DNA of 64,000 bases from Calothrix sp. NIES-2098 (GTDB lineage Bacteria; Cyanobacteriota; Cyanobacteriia; Cyanobacteriales; Nostocaceae), in assembly GCA_002368175.1 (NCBI GenBank), contig AP018172.1:8559001-8623000 (forward strand), written 5' to 3'. The notes beneath the pieces are model-generated. The model was not told where the DNA came from, did not search any database, and worked only from the letters and a program-made list of their open reading frames with translations. How positions within the stretch are numbered: position 1 is the first letter of the stretch; each line of letters starts with the position of its first letter. A program made the translations under genes and the position numbers. Below are positions 26,260 to 34,447 of this stretch, one piece after another.

Positions 26260-26634
26260 ATGGAGCCTGTAACACTGACAGCAGCTGCTATTGCTACTTT
26301 AGTCATTACAAAAGCTTTTGAAAAGACTGGTGAAATCCTGGGCGAGAAGGCTTTAGAGGAAGGTGGTAAGTTATTCTCTTTGCTCAAGGATAAAGCACCC
26401 AATACGGCGGCCGCTATTGAACTGGCTCAAACACAACCTTTAGATTACGGTCAAGCTTACCTGATTGGGCAGCAAGTAGAGGAAGCAGCAAAGAAAGATG
26501 ATGAAATAGCTGAAGCTGTCGCAGCATTAGCCAAGGAAGCACAACCGCAATTAACCCAAACTATTGAAAATTATCAAGGGATAAATATTAAAGGCGGAAC
26601 TAATACTATTTCTGGCAATACCTTTAACTTTTGA
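26260..26634 (+). CDS. N-terminal domain of a STAND protein, ending at an in-frame TGA
   Basis: This 124-residue frame (ATG at 26260) begins with a hydrophobic helix (LTAAAIATLVITKAFEKTGEILGEKALEEGG), continues helical, and ends with a beta-like repeat (GINIKGGTNTISGNTFNF). Domains of this kind stand at the front of cyanobacterial NB-ARC-TPR proteins. The stop TGA (26632-26634) is in the same frame as the NB-ARC gene that follows, and the 20 codons after it are all sense. This suggests one protein of about 920 residues interrupted by a stop. Whether the stop is a mutation, read through, or a genuine gene end cannot be told here. Function unknown; it may be the signalling or effector end of the sensor. 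Confidence 0.65.
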   Translation: MEPVTLTAAAIATLVITKAFEKTGEILGEKALEEGGKLFSLLKDKAPNTAAAIELAQTQPLDYGQAYLIGQQVEEAAKKDDEIAEAVAALAKEAQPQLTQTIENYQGINIKGGTNTISGNTFNF

Positions 26635-26694
26635 CTACCGTCGCCTGAACGGGAACAGGTAAAGTCTCATCCCCAGAGTGAAATACCGCAAAAT

Positions 26695-29016
26695 TTGCCC
26701 CTGAGTGGGGTAGTGGAATTTGTGGGACGTGGGGAAGAATTGCAGAACCTCCACAAACTTTTGCAGCAAAATCAACAAGTAGCCATTGCAGCTATTGCAG
26801 GGATGGGTGGTGTTGGGAAAACAGAACTGGCGTTGCAATATGCCATTAAGTACCGCGACAATTATCAAGGTGGAATTTGCTGGTTGTTGCCCAAATCTGG
26901 GGATATTGGCGTGCAAATTGTCCAGTTTGCGAGGACGCAGCTTGATTTAAACCCGCCAACAGATGTAGATTTACCCGCGCAAGTGCAATTTTGCTGGTGG
27001 CGTTGGCGTGAGGGTGAAGTGCTGCTGGTGTTGGATGATGTTGCTGATTACCAGGAAGTTAAACCTTACTTTGTGTCGCTATCTTCTCGGTTCAAAATCC
27101 TGATTACCACCCGCCAGCACTGGGGAAGGATAGCAGAATTATCCTTAGATGTTCTGCAACCAGAGGCGGCGCTGGAATTATTAAAGTCAATTATTGGGGT
27201 AGACAGGTTTGAAAGGGAAAATCAACGCAACCCCCAGGTAGCATTACAGTTATGTGAGTGGCTGGGATATTTGCCTTTGGGTTTGGAGTTGGTGGGGCGG
27301 TATTTAGAGCAAGACCCAGATTTAACATTAGAGAGAATGCTATCTCGATTACAGCATGATGGCTTGCGAGATAAATCCATATATGCTGCTGAAGCAACAA
27401 TGACAGCAAAGCTTGGTGTTGAAGCTGCTTTTAATTTAAGTTGGCAACAATTAGATGCAGCAACTCAAGAATTAGGTTGTTTGCTGAGTTTATTTGCTAC
27501 AGCACCTATCACTTGGGAACTGGTGGGAAAGGTTCTGGAAGCATATCGCGCTTTAACTCGCAACTCTAATAGTGTTTTTAAAGGGTTCCAAAAACTTTTT
27601 ACTTTCTTTAGCAAACAAAATCATCAGCAGTCTGACAAATCATTTCACCTCAATACAGATATTTCCCTTGAGGAAGCCAAAATTAATTTGCTGCGTTGGC
27701 ATTTACTCCAGCGCCAAGGTGAAGGAATTTACCAACTACATCCCTTGCTGCGGGAGTTTTTCCAAAGTCAGCTTAAAAGCTTAGAACCAGCAGAGGAATT
27801 TAAGCGTTCTTTCTGCAAGGTAATGATAGCAGTTGCCAAAACAATTCCTCAAACCCCTACCCTTGAACAAATTAACTATGTTACCCCCGCCATACCTCAT
27901 ATAACTGAAGTAGCAGACAATCTTATCAAAGATGTTAACGATGATGATTTAATTTGGCCTTTCATCGGCAATGCCCGATTTTATAATGGTCAAGGATTAT
28001 ATGATAAAGCAGCACCTTGGTATCAGCAAAGTCTAGAAGTTACCAAAAACCGCTTAGGGGAATCACATCCACTTGTTGCTACTAGCCTCAACAATCTGGC
28101 GGAACTCTACCGTTCCCAAGGTAGATACAGCGAAGCCGAACCTTTGTATGTGCAAGCTTTAGAATTATGGCGACGAAGCTTGGGGGAATCACATCCACTT
28201 GTTGCTACTAGCTTGAACAATCTGGCAATACTCTACCTTTCCCAAGGTAGATACAGCGAAGCTGAACCTTTGTATGTGCAAGCTTTAGAACTCAGGCGAC
28301 GAAGCTTGGGGGAATCACATCCACTTGTTGCTACTAGCCTGAACAATCTGGCGGAACTCTACCGTTCCCAAGGTAGATACAGCGAAGCCGAATCTTTGTA
28401 TGTGCAAGCTTTAGAACTCAGGCAACGAAGCTTGGGAAAATCACATCCACTTGTTGCTACTAGCCTGAACAATCTCGCGGAACTCCACCATTCCCAAGGT
28501 AGATACAGCGAAGCCGAACTTTTGTCTGTGCAAGCTTTAGAGCTATTGCAACGAAGCTTGGGGGAATCACATCCACTTGTTGCTACTAGCCTGAACAATC
28601 TGGCGGCACTCTACCGTTCCCAAGGTAGATACAGCGAAGCCGAACCTTTGTATGTGCAAGCTTTAGAACTCAGGCGACGCATACTGGGGGAATCACATCC
28701 AGATTTTGCTACTAGCCTGAACAATCTCGCCGGACTCTACAAATCCCAAGGCAGATACAGCGAAGCTGAACCTTTGTATGTGCAAGCTTTAGAACTCAGG
28801 CGACGCATACTGGGGGAATCACATCCAGATTTTGCTACTAGCCTGAACAATCTCGCCGGACTCTACGATTCCCAAGGCAGATACAGCGAAGCTGAACCTT
28901 TGTATGTGCAAGCTTTGAATATTTTTGAGCGACAATTAGGGGTGAATCATCGCCATAGTGTTACTGTACGTGGAAATTTAGCATATTTTCGCGCTCAGTT
29001 CTCTTCAGAACAGTAA
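26695..29016 (+). CDS. NB-ARC (STAND) NTPase with TPR repeats
   Basis: This 773-residue frame opens at TTG (26695) since no ATG or GTG lies between it and the preceding in-frame stop. The conserved linker SGVVEFVGRGEELQNL begins right after. The NTPase has Walker A IAGMGGVGKTELALQYA, Walker B VLLVLDDVADY, a sensor-like LITTRQHWGR and a GLPL-like LPLGLELVGRYL, as in the AP-ATPase/NB-ARC class. From 28054 seven near-identical 42-residue TPR units (LGESHPLVATSLNNLAELYR type) follow, then a partial eighth. Such proteins act as nucleotide-switched sensors, often in immunity or regulated death. The real translation start is uncertain, and the gene may be the second half of a split one with 26260-26634. 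Confidence 0.82.
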   Translation: MPLSGVVEFVGRGEELQNLHKLLQQNQQVAIAAIAGMGGVGKTELALQYAIKYRDNYQGGICWLLPKSGDIGVQIVQFARTQLDLNPPTDVDLPAQVQFCWWRWREGEVLLVLDDVADYQEVKPYFVSLSSRFKILITTRQHWGRIAELSLDVLQPEAALELLKSIIGVDRFERENQRNPQVALQLCEWLGYLPLGLELVGRYLEQDPDLTLERMLSRLQHDGLRDKSIYAAEATMTAKLGVEAAFNLSWQQLDAATQELGCLLSLFATAPITWELVGKVLEAYRALTRNSNSVFKGFQKLFTFFSKQNHQQSDKSFHLNTDISLEEAKINLLRWHLLQRQGEGIYQLHPLLREFFQSQLKSLEPAEEFKRSFCKVMIAVAKTIPQTPTLEQINYVTPAIPHITEVADNLIKDVNDDDLIWPFIGNARFYNGQGLYDKAAPWYQQSLEVTKNRLGESHPLVATSLNNLAELYRSQGRYSEAEPLYVQALELWRRSLGESHPLVATSLNNLAILYLSQGRYSEAEPLYVQALELRRRSLGESHPLVATSLNNLAELYRSQGRYSEAESLYVQALELRQRSLGKSHPLVATSLNNLAELHHSQGRYSEAELLSVQALELLQRSLGESHPLVATSLNNLAALYRSQGRYSEAEPLYVQALELRRRILGESHPDFATSLNNLAGLYKSQGRYSEAEPLYVQALELRRRILGESHPDFATSLNNLAGLYDSQGRYSEAEPLYVQALNIFERQLGVNHRHSVTVRGNLAYFRAQFSSEQ
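28054..28935 (+). repeat. Seven 126-bp tandem repeats coding TPR units
   Basis: Seven head-to-tail copies of a 126-base unit (42 codons each) encode TPRs of the NB-ARC protein. Each begins with TTA/TTG-GG-GGA-A-TCA-CATCC and contains SLNNLA and SQGRYSEAE. The copies are very similar at DNA level, and the last two (28684-28935) share the SHPDF variant. This indicates recent duplication and likely copy-number change by recombination. Confidence 0.9.
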
Positions 29017-29056
29017 AACTCTAGTTCTCAACCTCATCATTCAAGCTTTTATCTTC

Positions 29057-29262
29057 AAGTTCCGTGTTCTGAACTCAAAGTTTCATGTTCCAAACGAGAA
29101 CGTTCCAGTTTTTAGCTCCAAGTTCCGTGTTCTGAACTCGAAATTTCATGTTCCAAATGAGAACGTTCCAGTTTTTAGCTCGAAGTTCCGTGTTCTGAAC
29201 TCAAAGTTTTATGTTCCAAACGAGAACGTTCCTATTTTTAGCTCGAAGTTTCGTGTTCTGAG
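29057..29262. repeat. 63-bp tandem repeat, about 3.3 copies
   Basis: Copies start at 29057, 29120, 29183 and 29246 (the last is partial), an exact spacing of 63 bases. The unit contains AAGTTCCGTGTTCTGAACTC, a ATGTTCCAAACGAGAACGTT block and TTTTTAGCTC. It holds short inverted pieces such as GAACGTTC. The array lies in the noncoding stretch 29017-29551 after the NB-ARC gene. The rest of that stretch has several HIP1-like sites and no open frame. Its role is unknown. Confidence 0.9.
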
Positions 29263-29551
29263 GTGGAATGATGGAGTTAAGAAGGCGATCGCTCCCTTAA
29301 AATTCTCTATGATATGCTGTGCGATCGCAAAACTTCAGCTTACATCAGTCTCATTTTAGTGAATCGGTGCGATCGCTTGATTCTATAGGCAATTGCCTGA
29401 CTCGAACCAGTCGATTGCTTCACATGAATAATTGTTGTTGCTTACAAGCCATACCTACTTGCTACACAGTGTGAGAAATTGCGAAAATTTCTGTAAATGG
29501 AACTTTCGCTCTTGTAGCAATTTCTAAAAACCTAGTTTATCCTTCAACGCC

Positions 29552-31231
29552 ATGCAAGTCTATTGCACAAAACAACACGTAAATAATGGCAGTAACCGTT
29601 TTTGTACGCACTGCGGTGAACCCTTGCCTCTTCCTGTAGGGCAGCTGGTGGATAAACGCTACAAAATTATACGTCAATTAGGTGAAGGTGGTTTTGGGCG
29701 TACTTATTTGGCTGAGGATCGAAATCAATCTAACCAACAATGCGTACTTAAAGAATTTGCACCGCAAGTACAAGAACAGCAAGATTTACAAAAAGCTAAA
29801 GAGTTATTTGAGCGTGAAGCAAATGTCCTCAAAAAACTCCAGCATCCGCAAATCCCTAAGTTTCACGCCTCGCTACAAGAGAAGTTAGGGGGTAGAGATT
29901 TTTTCTTTTTAGTACAAGATTATATAGATGGTGATAATTATCGCCAGTTGTTAGAACAGCGTCAAAGTCAAGGACAGACTTTTAGTGAAGAAGAAGTACT
30001 GACATTATTAGAAAAAATCTTACCTGTGCTGTCCTATTTGCATTCCAAAGATGTAGTTCATCGCGATATTTCACCAGAGAATTTAATCTGGCGGCGTTCT
30101 GATAATTTACCAATATTAATTGACTTTGGTGGAGTGAAACAATTACCAGCTTCTCAAGGTTTTTGGTTTACCCAGTTGGCGGTAAATCATACTTTATTAG
30201 GGAAAAAAGGCTATGCTCCAGAAGAACAACTAAGACAAGGCAAAGTTTTTTTTAGTAGCGATTTATATTCTTTAGCAGTGACAGCTTTGGTGCTGCTGAC
30301 TGGAAAGGAACCACAAATGCTTTATGACAGCTACCAAGGAATTTGGCTTTGGGGAAAAGAAATCAAAGTCAGTCCCAAGCTAGAAGCAGTGTTAAAAAAG
30401 ATGTTGGCGTATCAACCTAACGCTCGCTATCAAAATGCTAGTCAAGTATTGAAAGATTTACCTTCAAAAGTTGCTACTAAACAACCAAATCCTTACATTA
30501 CCAAAATTAAGACGATGGTGGTTGCTCCAGGGCGCAAACAGACTAATCAAATTATTAGTAAAATCCATAGCAAAACGCAACTAATAGCTAATAAAATGCC
30601 TCTTCCTGCTTGGCTGCGTCCTTTTGCTGTGAGTCTGGGAGGAACGGCTGTAGTAGTTTTAGTTGGTGTAGGCAGCTTTGCGGTAGTAAATGGCATTATT
30701 CGCAGTATATCGTCAATTTCTCTCCCAAAAATCCCATCAATATCGCTTCCTGCAAGTAAACCAGTTAGCGATAAAGGAACGAGTCGCATTAGTCAAATTT
30801 TAAGCCGCCGCCAACAACTGGAAATTCCCGAAGGATTTTTCATCCGCATGGTAGATAATTTGTTCTATTCACAAAAGCCAGAATTACAAGGACGCAGCCT
30901 GACCTCTAAACCAGAAGATGCCGCATTACGAGATGAATGGTATGGTATTGCCGAAAACTTGTTGCAAAAACTGGAACAAGCTAATCTCAGTTCAGCGGCT
31001 CGTCGTAAACTAGGAAGCTACAGTCAGAGAGATTACGATACTTGGAGGCAACAAGCACGCAATGGACAGTTTGGTAACTATACAATAAATCAATTAACAA
31101 AAGATACATACGAACAATTCGATCGCTTGTTTCCCGGTCAGCCGCGTGGGAAACTGAATCAACAAACTTACGGTCAGATTTGGTATGCGATCGCAGCCGA
31201 TCGAGTAAGTAAGGTACAATCTGGCAACTAA
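29552..31231 (+). CDS. Zinc-ribbon Ser/Thr protein kinase with membrane segment
   Basis: This 559-residue protein kinase begins with a zinc-ribbon-like motif (Cys5, His9, Cys18, Cys21). The kinase domain has the glycine loop GEGGFG (44-49), Lys67 in VLKEFAP, the catalytic loop HRDISPEN (170-177) and DFGGVKQ (191-197). A membrane helix follows at about 357-380. The rest (about 420-559) is a domain shared with the next kinase (RRQQLEIPEGFFIRMVDNLF and QIWYAIAADRV). All catalytic residues are present. The kinase is therefore inside and the C-terminal domain outside the membrane. It lies 535 bases after the STAND gene and 132 bases before its paralogue. Cyanobacterial kinases of this type are known; the substrate is not. 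Confidence 0.88.
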   Translation: MQVYCTKQHVNNGSNRFCTHCGEPLPLPVGQLVDKRYKIIRQLGEGGFGRTYLAEDRNQSNQQCVLKEFAPQVQEQQDLQKAKELFEREANVLKKLQHPQIPKFHASLQEKLGGRDFFFLVQDYIDGDNYRQLLEQRQSQGQTFSEEEVLTLLEKILPVLSYLHSKDVVHRDISPENLIWRRSDNLPILIDFGGVKQLPASQGFWFTQLAVNHTLLGKKGYAPEEQLRQGKVFFSSDLYSLAVTALVLLTGKEPQMLYDSYQGIWLWGKEIKVSPKLEAVLKKMLAYQPNARYQNASQVLKDLPSKVATKQPNPYITKIKTMVVAPGRKQTNQIISKIHSKTQLIANKMPLPAWLRPFAVSLGGTAVVVLVGVGSFAVVNGIIRSISSISLPKIPSISLPASKPVSDKGTSRISQILSRRQQLEIPEGFFIRMVDNLFYSQKPELQGRSLTSKPEDAALRDEWYGIAENLLQKLEQANLSSAARRKLGSYSQRDYDTWRQQARNGQFGNYTINQLTKDTYEQFDRLFPGQPRGKLNQQTYGQIWYAIAADRVSKVQSGN

Positions 31232-31363
31232 GGAGCAGATGAGGGGAATGAGGAGGATGAGAGATTGTGGGGAGTGTGGGGAGTGTGGGGAGAAATCACT
31301 AATAAATCTTGACTCTGGACTCTTGACGAATGACAAATGACTAATGACTATTAACTAATTAAT

Positions 31364-33517
31364 ATGCATCCTGTCTATTGCTCCAAAGGACACGAAAATC
31401 CCGCAGGGAGCCGCTTTTGCCTGAATTGCGGTGAGAAGTTATTAGATACGCCTGTAAATTACAGTATCCAACCGGGACAAGTTTTAGGCGATCGCTATTT
31501 AATTGTGCGTCAAATTGGGCAAGGTGGTTTTGGACGTACTTATTTAGCTGAAGATGTTAACCGTTTTCGCGAACTTTGTGTTTTAAAAGAATTTTCTCCT
31601 CAAGTTCAAACGGCTTACGTTTTACAAAAAGCGGAAGAACTGTTTCAGCGAGAAGCCAGCGTTCTCTACAAGCTGCAACATCCCCAAATTCCGCGCTTTC
31701 GGGAAAATTTCCGCATCAATTTGGATGGTAAAGAATACCTGTTTTTGGTGCAAGATTATGTAGAAGGGCAAACTTACAACTCTTTACTAAATACTCGCCG
31801 ATCGCAAGGTTTGCGGTTTACAGAGGCGGAAATTAGACAGTTGTTGCAGCAAATCCTCCCAGTTTTGGAATACATACACTCTCTAGGCGTAATTCACCGC
31901 GATATTTCTCCCGATAATTTGATTCTGCGTAAGCTCGATCAATTACCAGTATTAATTGATTTTGGCGGCGTGAAACAAGTAGTAGCAACGGTCGCCTCTG
32001 AATATTACCAGCCTGGTGTTGTTGGATCTCCCGCAGGAGCAACTTTACTGGGTAAGGTGGGATTTGCACCCCCAGAACAAATGCAAACTGGTTTGGTGTC
32101 TCCCCACAGCGATTTATATGCTTTGGCAGCTACTATGTTGGTTTTACTGACAGGAAAGCAACCACAAGAATTAATTGATACTTATACCCTAAATTGGCAA
32201 TGGGACAGAGAAGTTAGCCTGAGTCCAGCTTTGGGGCAAATTTTAAATAAAATGCTATCTCCTAGACCAGGCGATCGCTATCAATCGGCTCGTCAAGTCT
32301 TAGAAGCACTCAACCCCCAGCAGGCGATAAGCTATGTACCCACACAACCGCCTACCCAAGCACCTACACCTCCCACCACATCTGAGACTGTTGCGATCGC
32401 TTCTCCGCGTTACCCATCTCCCCCAGTTCCGATCTCGTCACCTCCACCTCAACCGACAAATTCTTGGACACCAACCAAAACCTTTCTCATTGTATTAGTA
32501 ACAGCTGGGATTGCGGGAGTGGGTTTGTGGGGAGTAAATAATTTGCTGCGATCGGATTTGAATGGAGGCGATCCTACAATTTCACCTACACCCACACCTA
32601 CAGCCACTACTACTCCGCCGCAGTATTCCCCAGCAGAACAGCAACGCAAAGATAAATTGCGCGATCGCCGTCAACAGTTGGGTATAGACAATAATTTCTA
32701 CGTTAACTTGGTAAATCAACTGTTTTGGGAACAAAATCCCAGTTTAAAAGGACGAACTCTGAGCGATCGCCCTGAAGATGAAAATTTGCGGGCACAATGG
32801 GATCGACTAGCAGGCGAAGTATTAGACAAACTTGCACAACTGAGTACCAAAGCACGCCAGCAACTCGGAACTTACACATCAGCAGAACGCGATCGCTGGA
32901 AAGTGGAAGTTAACCAAGTCAACGTTGGTAGTCGTTCGTTATACGATTTAGGAGATGCTGCTTTCTTTGCTGCTTTCCCCACCCAGCGCAACAAAGATTT
33001 TGTCAATCAACCCATTGGACAAGTTTGGTATGGCTTTGTCAGTGACAAGCTGAGTGCGATTTTAGCTGGTAGCGCTTTTCAAAAAATTGTCTTTGATCAA
33101 GGTGCTACCAGTAAAACAGTTAGTGGTAATCTTAGCCCCAGTAATGGCAAAGTTTTTATTGCTGGACTTGCCAAAGAGCAATCTTTAGAAGTGAATCTCA
33201 AAGCCAATTCTAAAGTTTTGCTATCAATATATTCACCCTCTGGCAAAATCAAATTTTTAGAAGATTCTACCCAGCGCAGTTTGTCAATCAAGCTACCTGA
33301 AGATGGATTTTATGAATTTGTGGTTGTAAATACAGGATCGCAAGCAACAGATTATCAACTAACCATCACAGCCCAAACTCCCACCCCACCAACACCGACA
33401 CCAACTGTTACCGACACTCCTACACCCACACCCACCGTCACAACAACACCAACACCGACACCAACTGTCACCGACACTCCTACACCTACACCCACCCCAA
33501 CATCTAATAGTCAATGA
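31364..33517 (+). CDS. Zinc-ribbon Ser/Thr protein kinase with outer domain and Pro/Thr-rich tail
   Basis: This 717-residue paralogue of the preceding kinase has a zinc ribbon (Cys6, His10, Cys19, Cys22), the glycine loop GQGGFG (52-57), Lys75 and intact HRDISPDN and DFGGVKQ motifs. A Pro-rich linker and a membrane helix (TFLIVLVTAGIAGVGLW) follow. Next come the same approximately 130-residue outer domain (RRQQLGIDNNFYVNLVNQLF) and a beta-rich domain that looks like a PPC-type domain (KVFIAGLAKEQSLEVNLKAN, YEFVVVNTGSQATDYQLTI). The tail is rich in Pro and Thr and is encoded by a tandem duplication. The tail and PPC-like part are absent in the neighbour, so they were added or lost after duplication. 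ATG at 31364. Confidence 0.88.
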   Translation: MHPVYCSKGHENPAGSRFCLNCGEKLLDTPVNYSIQPGQVLGDRYLIVRQIGQGGFGRTYLAEDVNRFRELCVLKEFSPQVQTAYVLQKAEELFQREASVLYKLQHPQIPRFRENFRINLDGKEYLFLVQDYVEGQTYNSLLNTRRSQGLRFTEAEIRQLLQQILPVLEYIHSLGVIHRDISPDNLILRKLDQLPVLIDFGGVKQVVATVASEYYQPGVVGSPAGATLLGKVGFAPPEQMQTGLVSPHSDLYALAATMLVLLTGKQPQELIDTYTLNWQWDREVSLSPALGQILNKMLSPRPGDRYQSARQVLEALNPQQAISYVPTQPPTQAPTPPTTSETVAIASPRYPSPPVPISSPPPQPTNSWTPTKTFLIVLVTAGIAGVGLWGVNNLLRSDLNGGDPTISPTPTPTATTTPPQYSPAEQQRKDKLRDRRQQLGIDNNFYVNLVNQLFWEQNPSLKGRTLSDRPEDENLRAQWDRLAGEVLDKLAQLSTKARQQLGTYTSAERDRWKVEVNQVNVGSRSLYDLGDAAFFAAFPTQRNKDFVNQPIGQVWYGFVSDKLSAILAGSAFQKIVFDQGATSKTVSGNLSPSNGKVFIAGLAKEQSLEVNLKANSKVLLSIYSPSGKIKFLEDSTQRSLSIKLPEDGFYEFVVVNTGSQATDYQLTITAQTPTPPTPTPTVTDTPTPTPTVTTTPTPTPTVTDTPTPTPTPTSNSQ
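33389..33504 (+). repeat. 60-bp tandem duplication in the kinase tail
   Basis: A 60-base unit beginning CCAACACCGACACCAACTGT occurs twice in a row (33389-33448 and 33449-33504, the second shortened). It encodes the Thr-Pro-rich tail of the kinase. The high identity points to recent slippage or unequal recombination. Confidence 0.85.
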
Positions 33518-33826
33518 TTAAACCTTAAAGCCCAACTTAGTTATAGTTGTAGATTGCTCTGTGCAAATTTCAAACTTCTCGACAACAGCCAATGAGTAAC
33601 TTATGATTTTAGTTACCAGCTAAGTTCTTTGTGAACTGAAGCGGGGGCAAAAACACCGGGGGTTCACGAAAATCGCCAGAACCTTGATAAGTTAATAATT
33701 TCAGCGTTTCAAGAATTTGTTTAGTTGCAAATGCCTTGCAATAAGGTAGGCTGAAAAAGACCATTTTTTTCGGTTCGCGAAAACCCTTCCCAAAAACCTT
33801 GCTCTGGTTAAGTTTCAGAACCGAGC
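33518..33826 (+). promoter_or_regulatory. Probable CRISPR leader
   Basis: This 309-base stretch between the kinase stop and the first repeat has no gene. It contains GGGGGTTCACGAAAATCGCC and GGTTCGCGAAAACCC, phrases of the type seen in leaders of cyanobacterial arrays. It lies at the side of the array where the repeats are perfect, the usual place of the leader. Assignment rests on position and resemblance. Confidence 0.6.
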
Positions 33827-34165
33827 GTTTCCATCAATCATTTCCCCGCAAGGGGATTGAAACACTGATATTTCGCCTTACGAATCTGGCTTAGGCGCAG
33901 TACAAAGTTTCCATCAATCATTTCCCCGCAAGGGGATTGAAACATGTCAGTGACAGCACCAGTAACACTAGTAGGAACGTCGTTTCCATCAATCATTTCC
34001 CCGCAAGGGGATTGAAACTTTGCGCATATTAGGTGATCATGTACTCCATTAATTGTTTCCATCAATCATTTCCCCGCAAGGGGATTGAAACACTTGCACG
34101 ACGGTTGTTATCCCGTCTTTACCCGGCAGTTTCCATCAATCATTTCCCCGCAAGGGGACTAAAAC
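33827..34165 (+). CRISPR. CRISPR array, five 37-bp repeats and four spacers
   Basis: Repeats start at 33827, 33907, 33982, 34055 and 34129. Each is 37 bases, opening GTTTCCATCAATCATTTCCC and closing GCAAGGGGATTGAAAC. Spacers are 43, 38, 36 and 37 bases. Each repeat can form a CCCC-GCAA-GGGG hairpin with a GNRA-type loop, and ATTGAAAC at the end would be the 8-base crRNA handle, as in type I and III systems. The fifth repeat ends ACTAAAAC (two changes), marking the leader-distal end, so transcription is to the right. No cas gene is in the window. Type cannot be set from the repeat alone. Confidence 0.95.
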
Positions 34166-34189
34166 TTATCTCGTTTTGCGATAATTCCC

Positions 34190-34240
34190 GCCCTGCAATA
34201 AATTGCGGGCTAATAGCTTAAGTGCGTTGAAACGCACTCT
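34190..34240 (+). terminator. Pair of hairpins after the CRISPR array
   Basis: Two stable stem-loops follow the last repeat: GCCC-T-GCAAT/ATTGC-GGGC (34190-34210) and AGTGCGT-TGAA-ACGCACT (34221-34238, extended by TTA/TAA). There is no long T-run. They may end or stabilise the array transcript. Confidence 0.5.
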
Positions 34241-34259
34241 TAATCTTGGAGATATTATA

Positions 34260-34280
34260 CTGATGGGTCTGACCCATCAG
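34260..34280. promoter_or_regulatory. Perfect 21-bp palindrome upstream of murJ
   Basis: The sequence CTGATGGGTC-T-GACCCATCAG has perfect ten-base arms around one base. It lies 168 bases upstream of the murJ start. As RNA it would form an 8-base-pair stem with a 5-base loop; as DNA it is a good dimer-binding operator. No T-run follows. Function unknown. Confidence 0.6.
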
Positions 34281-34447
34281 GTAGTTCGGCAACAGTATCC
34301 TTGAGTTCCGAGCTAAATTATGAATGGCAAACCTGGAGAAAAAATAGACTTGCGATCGCCTTTTAGTGAAAATTTACCTGATAGACTTTACAATTTCAGG
34401 TTAATGTTTTCAGATATGAACTCAGCAAGAGTTGTCGGGTACTATTC

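Noticed and set aside
26632..26634. TGA as a selenocysteine codon
   Set aside because: The position is not in a redox motif and no selenocysteine-insertion hairpin was seen after it; mutation or weak stop is simpler.
31262..31292. Short GTGTGGGGA-type direct repeats between the two kinases
   Set aside because: Only about three 10-base copies; simple slippage tract with no sign of function.
33838..34065. Minus-strand frame running through the CRISPR repeats
   Set aside because: Its repeated peptide (FQSPCGEMIDGN) is only the repeat read in reverse.
33518..34447. cas genes near the array
   Set aside because: Neighbouring genes are a protein kinase and murJ; no Cas1, Cas2, Cas6, Cas3 or Cas10-like sequence was found in the window.
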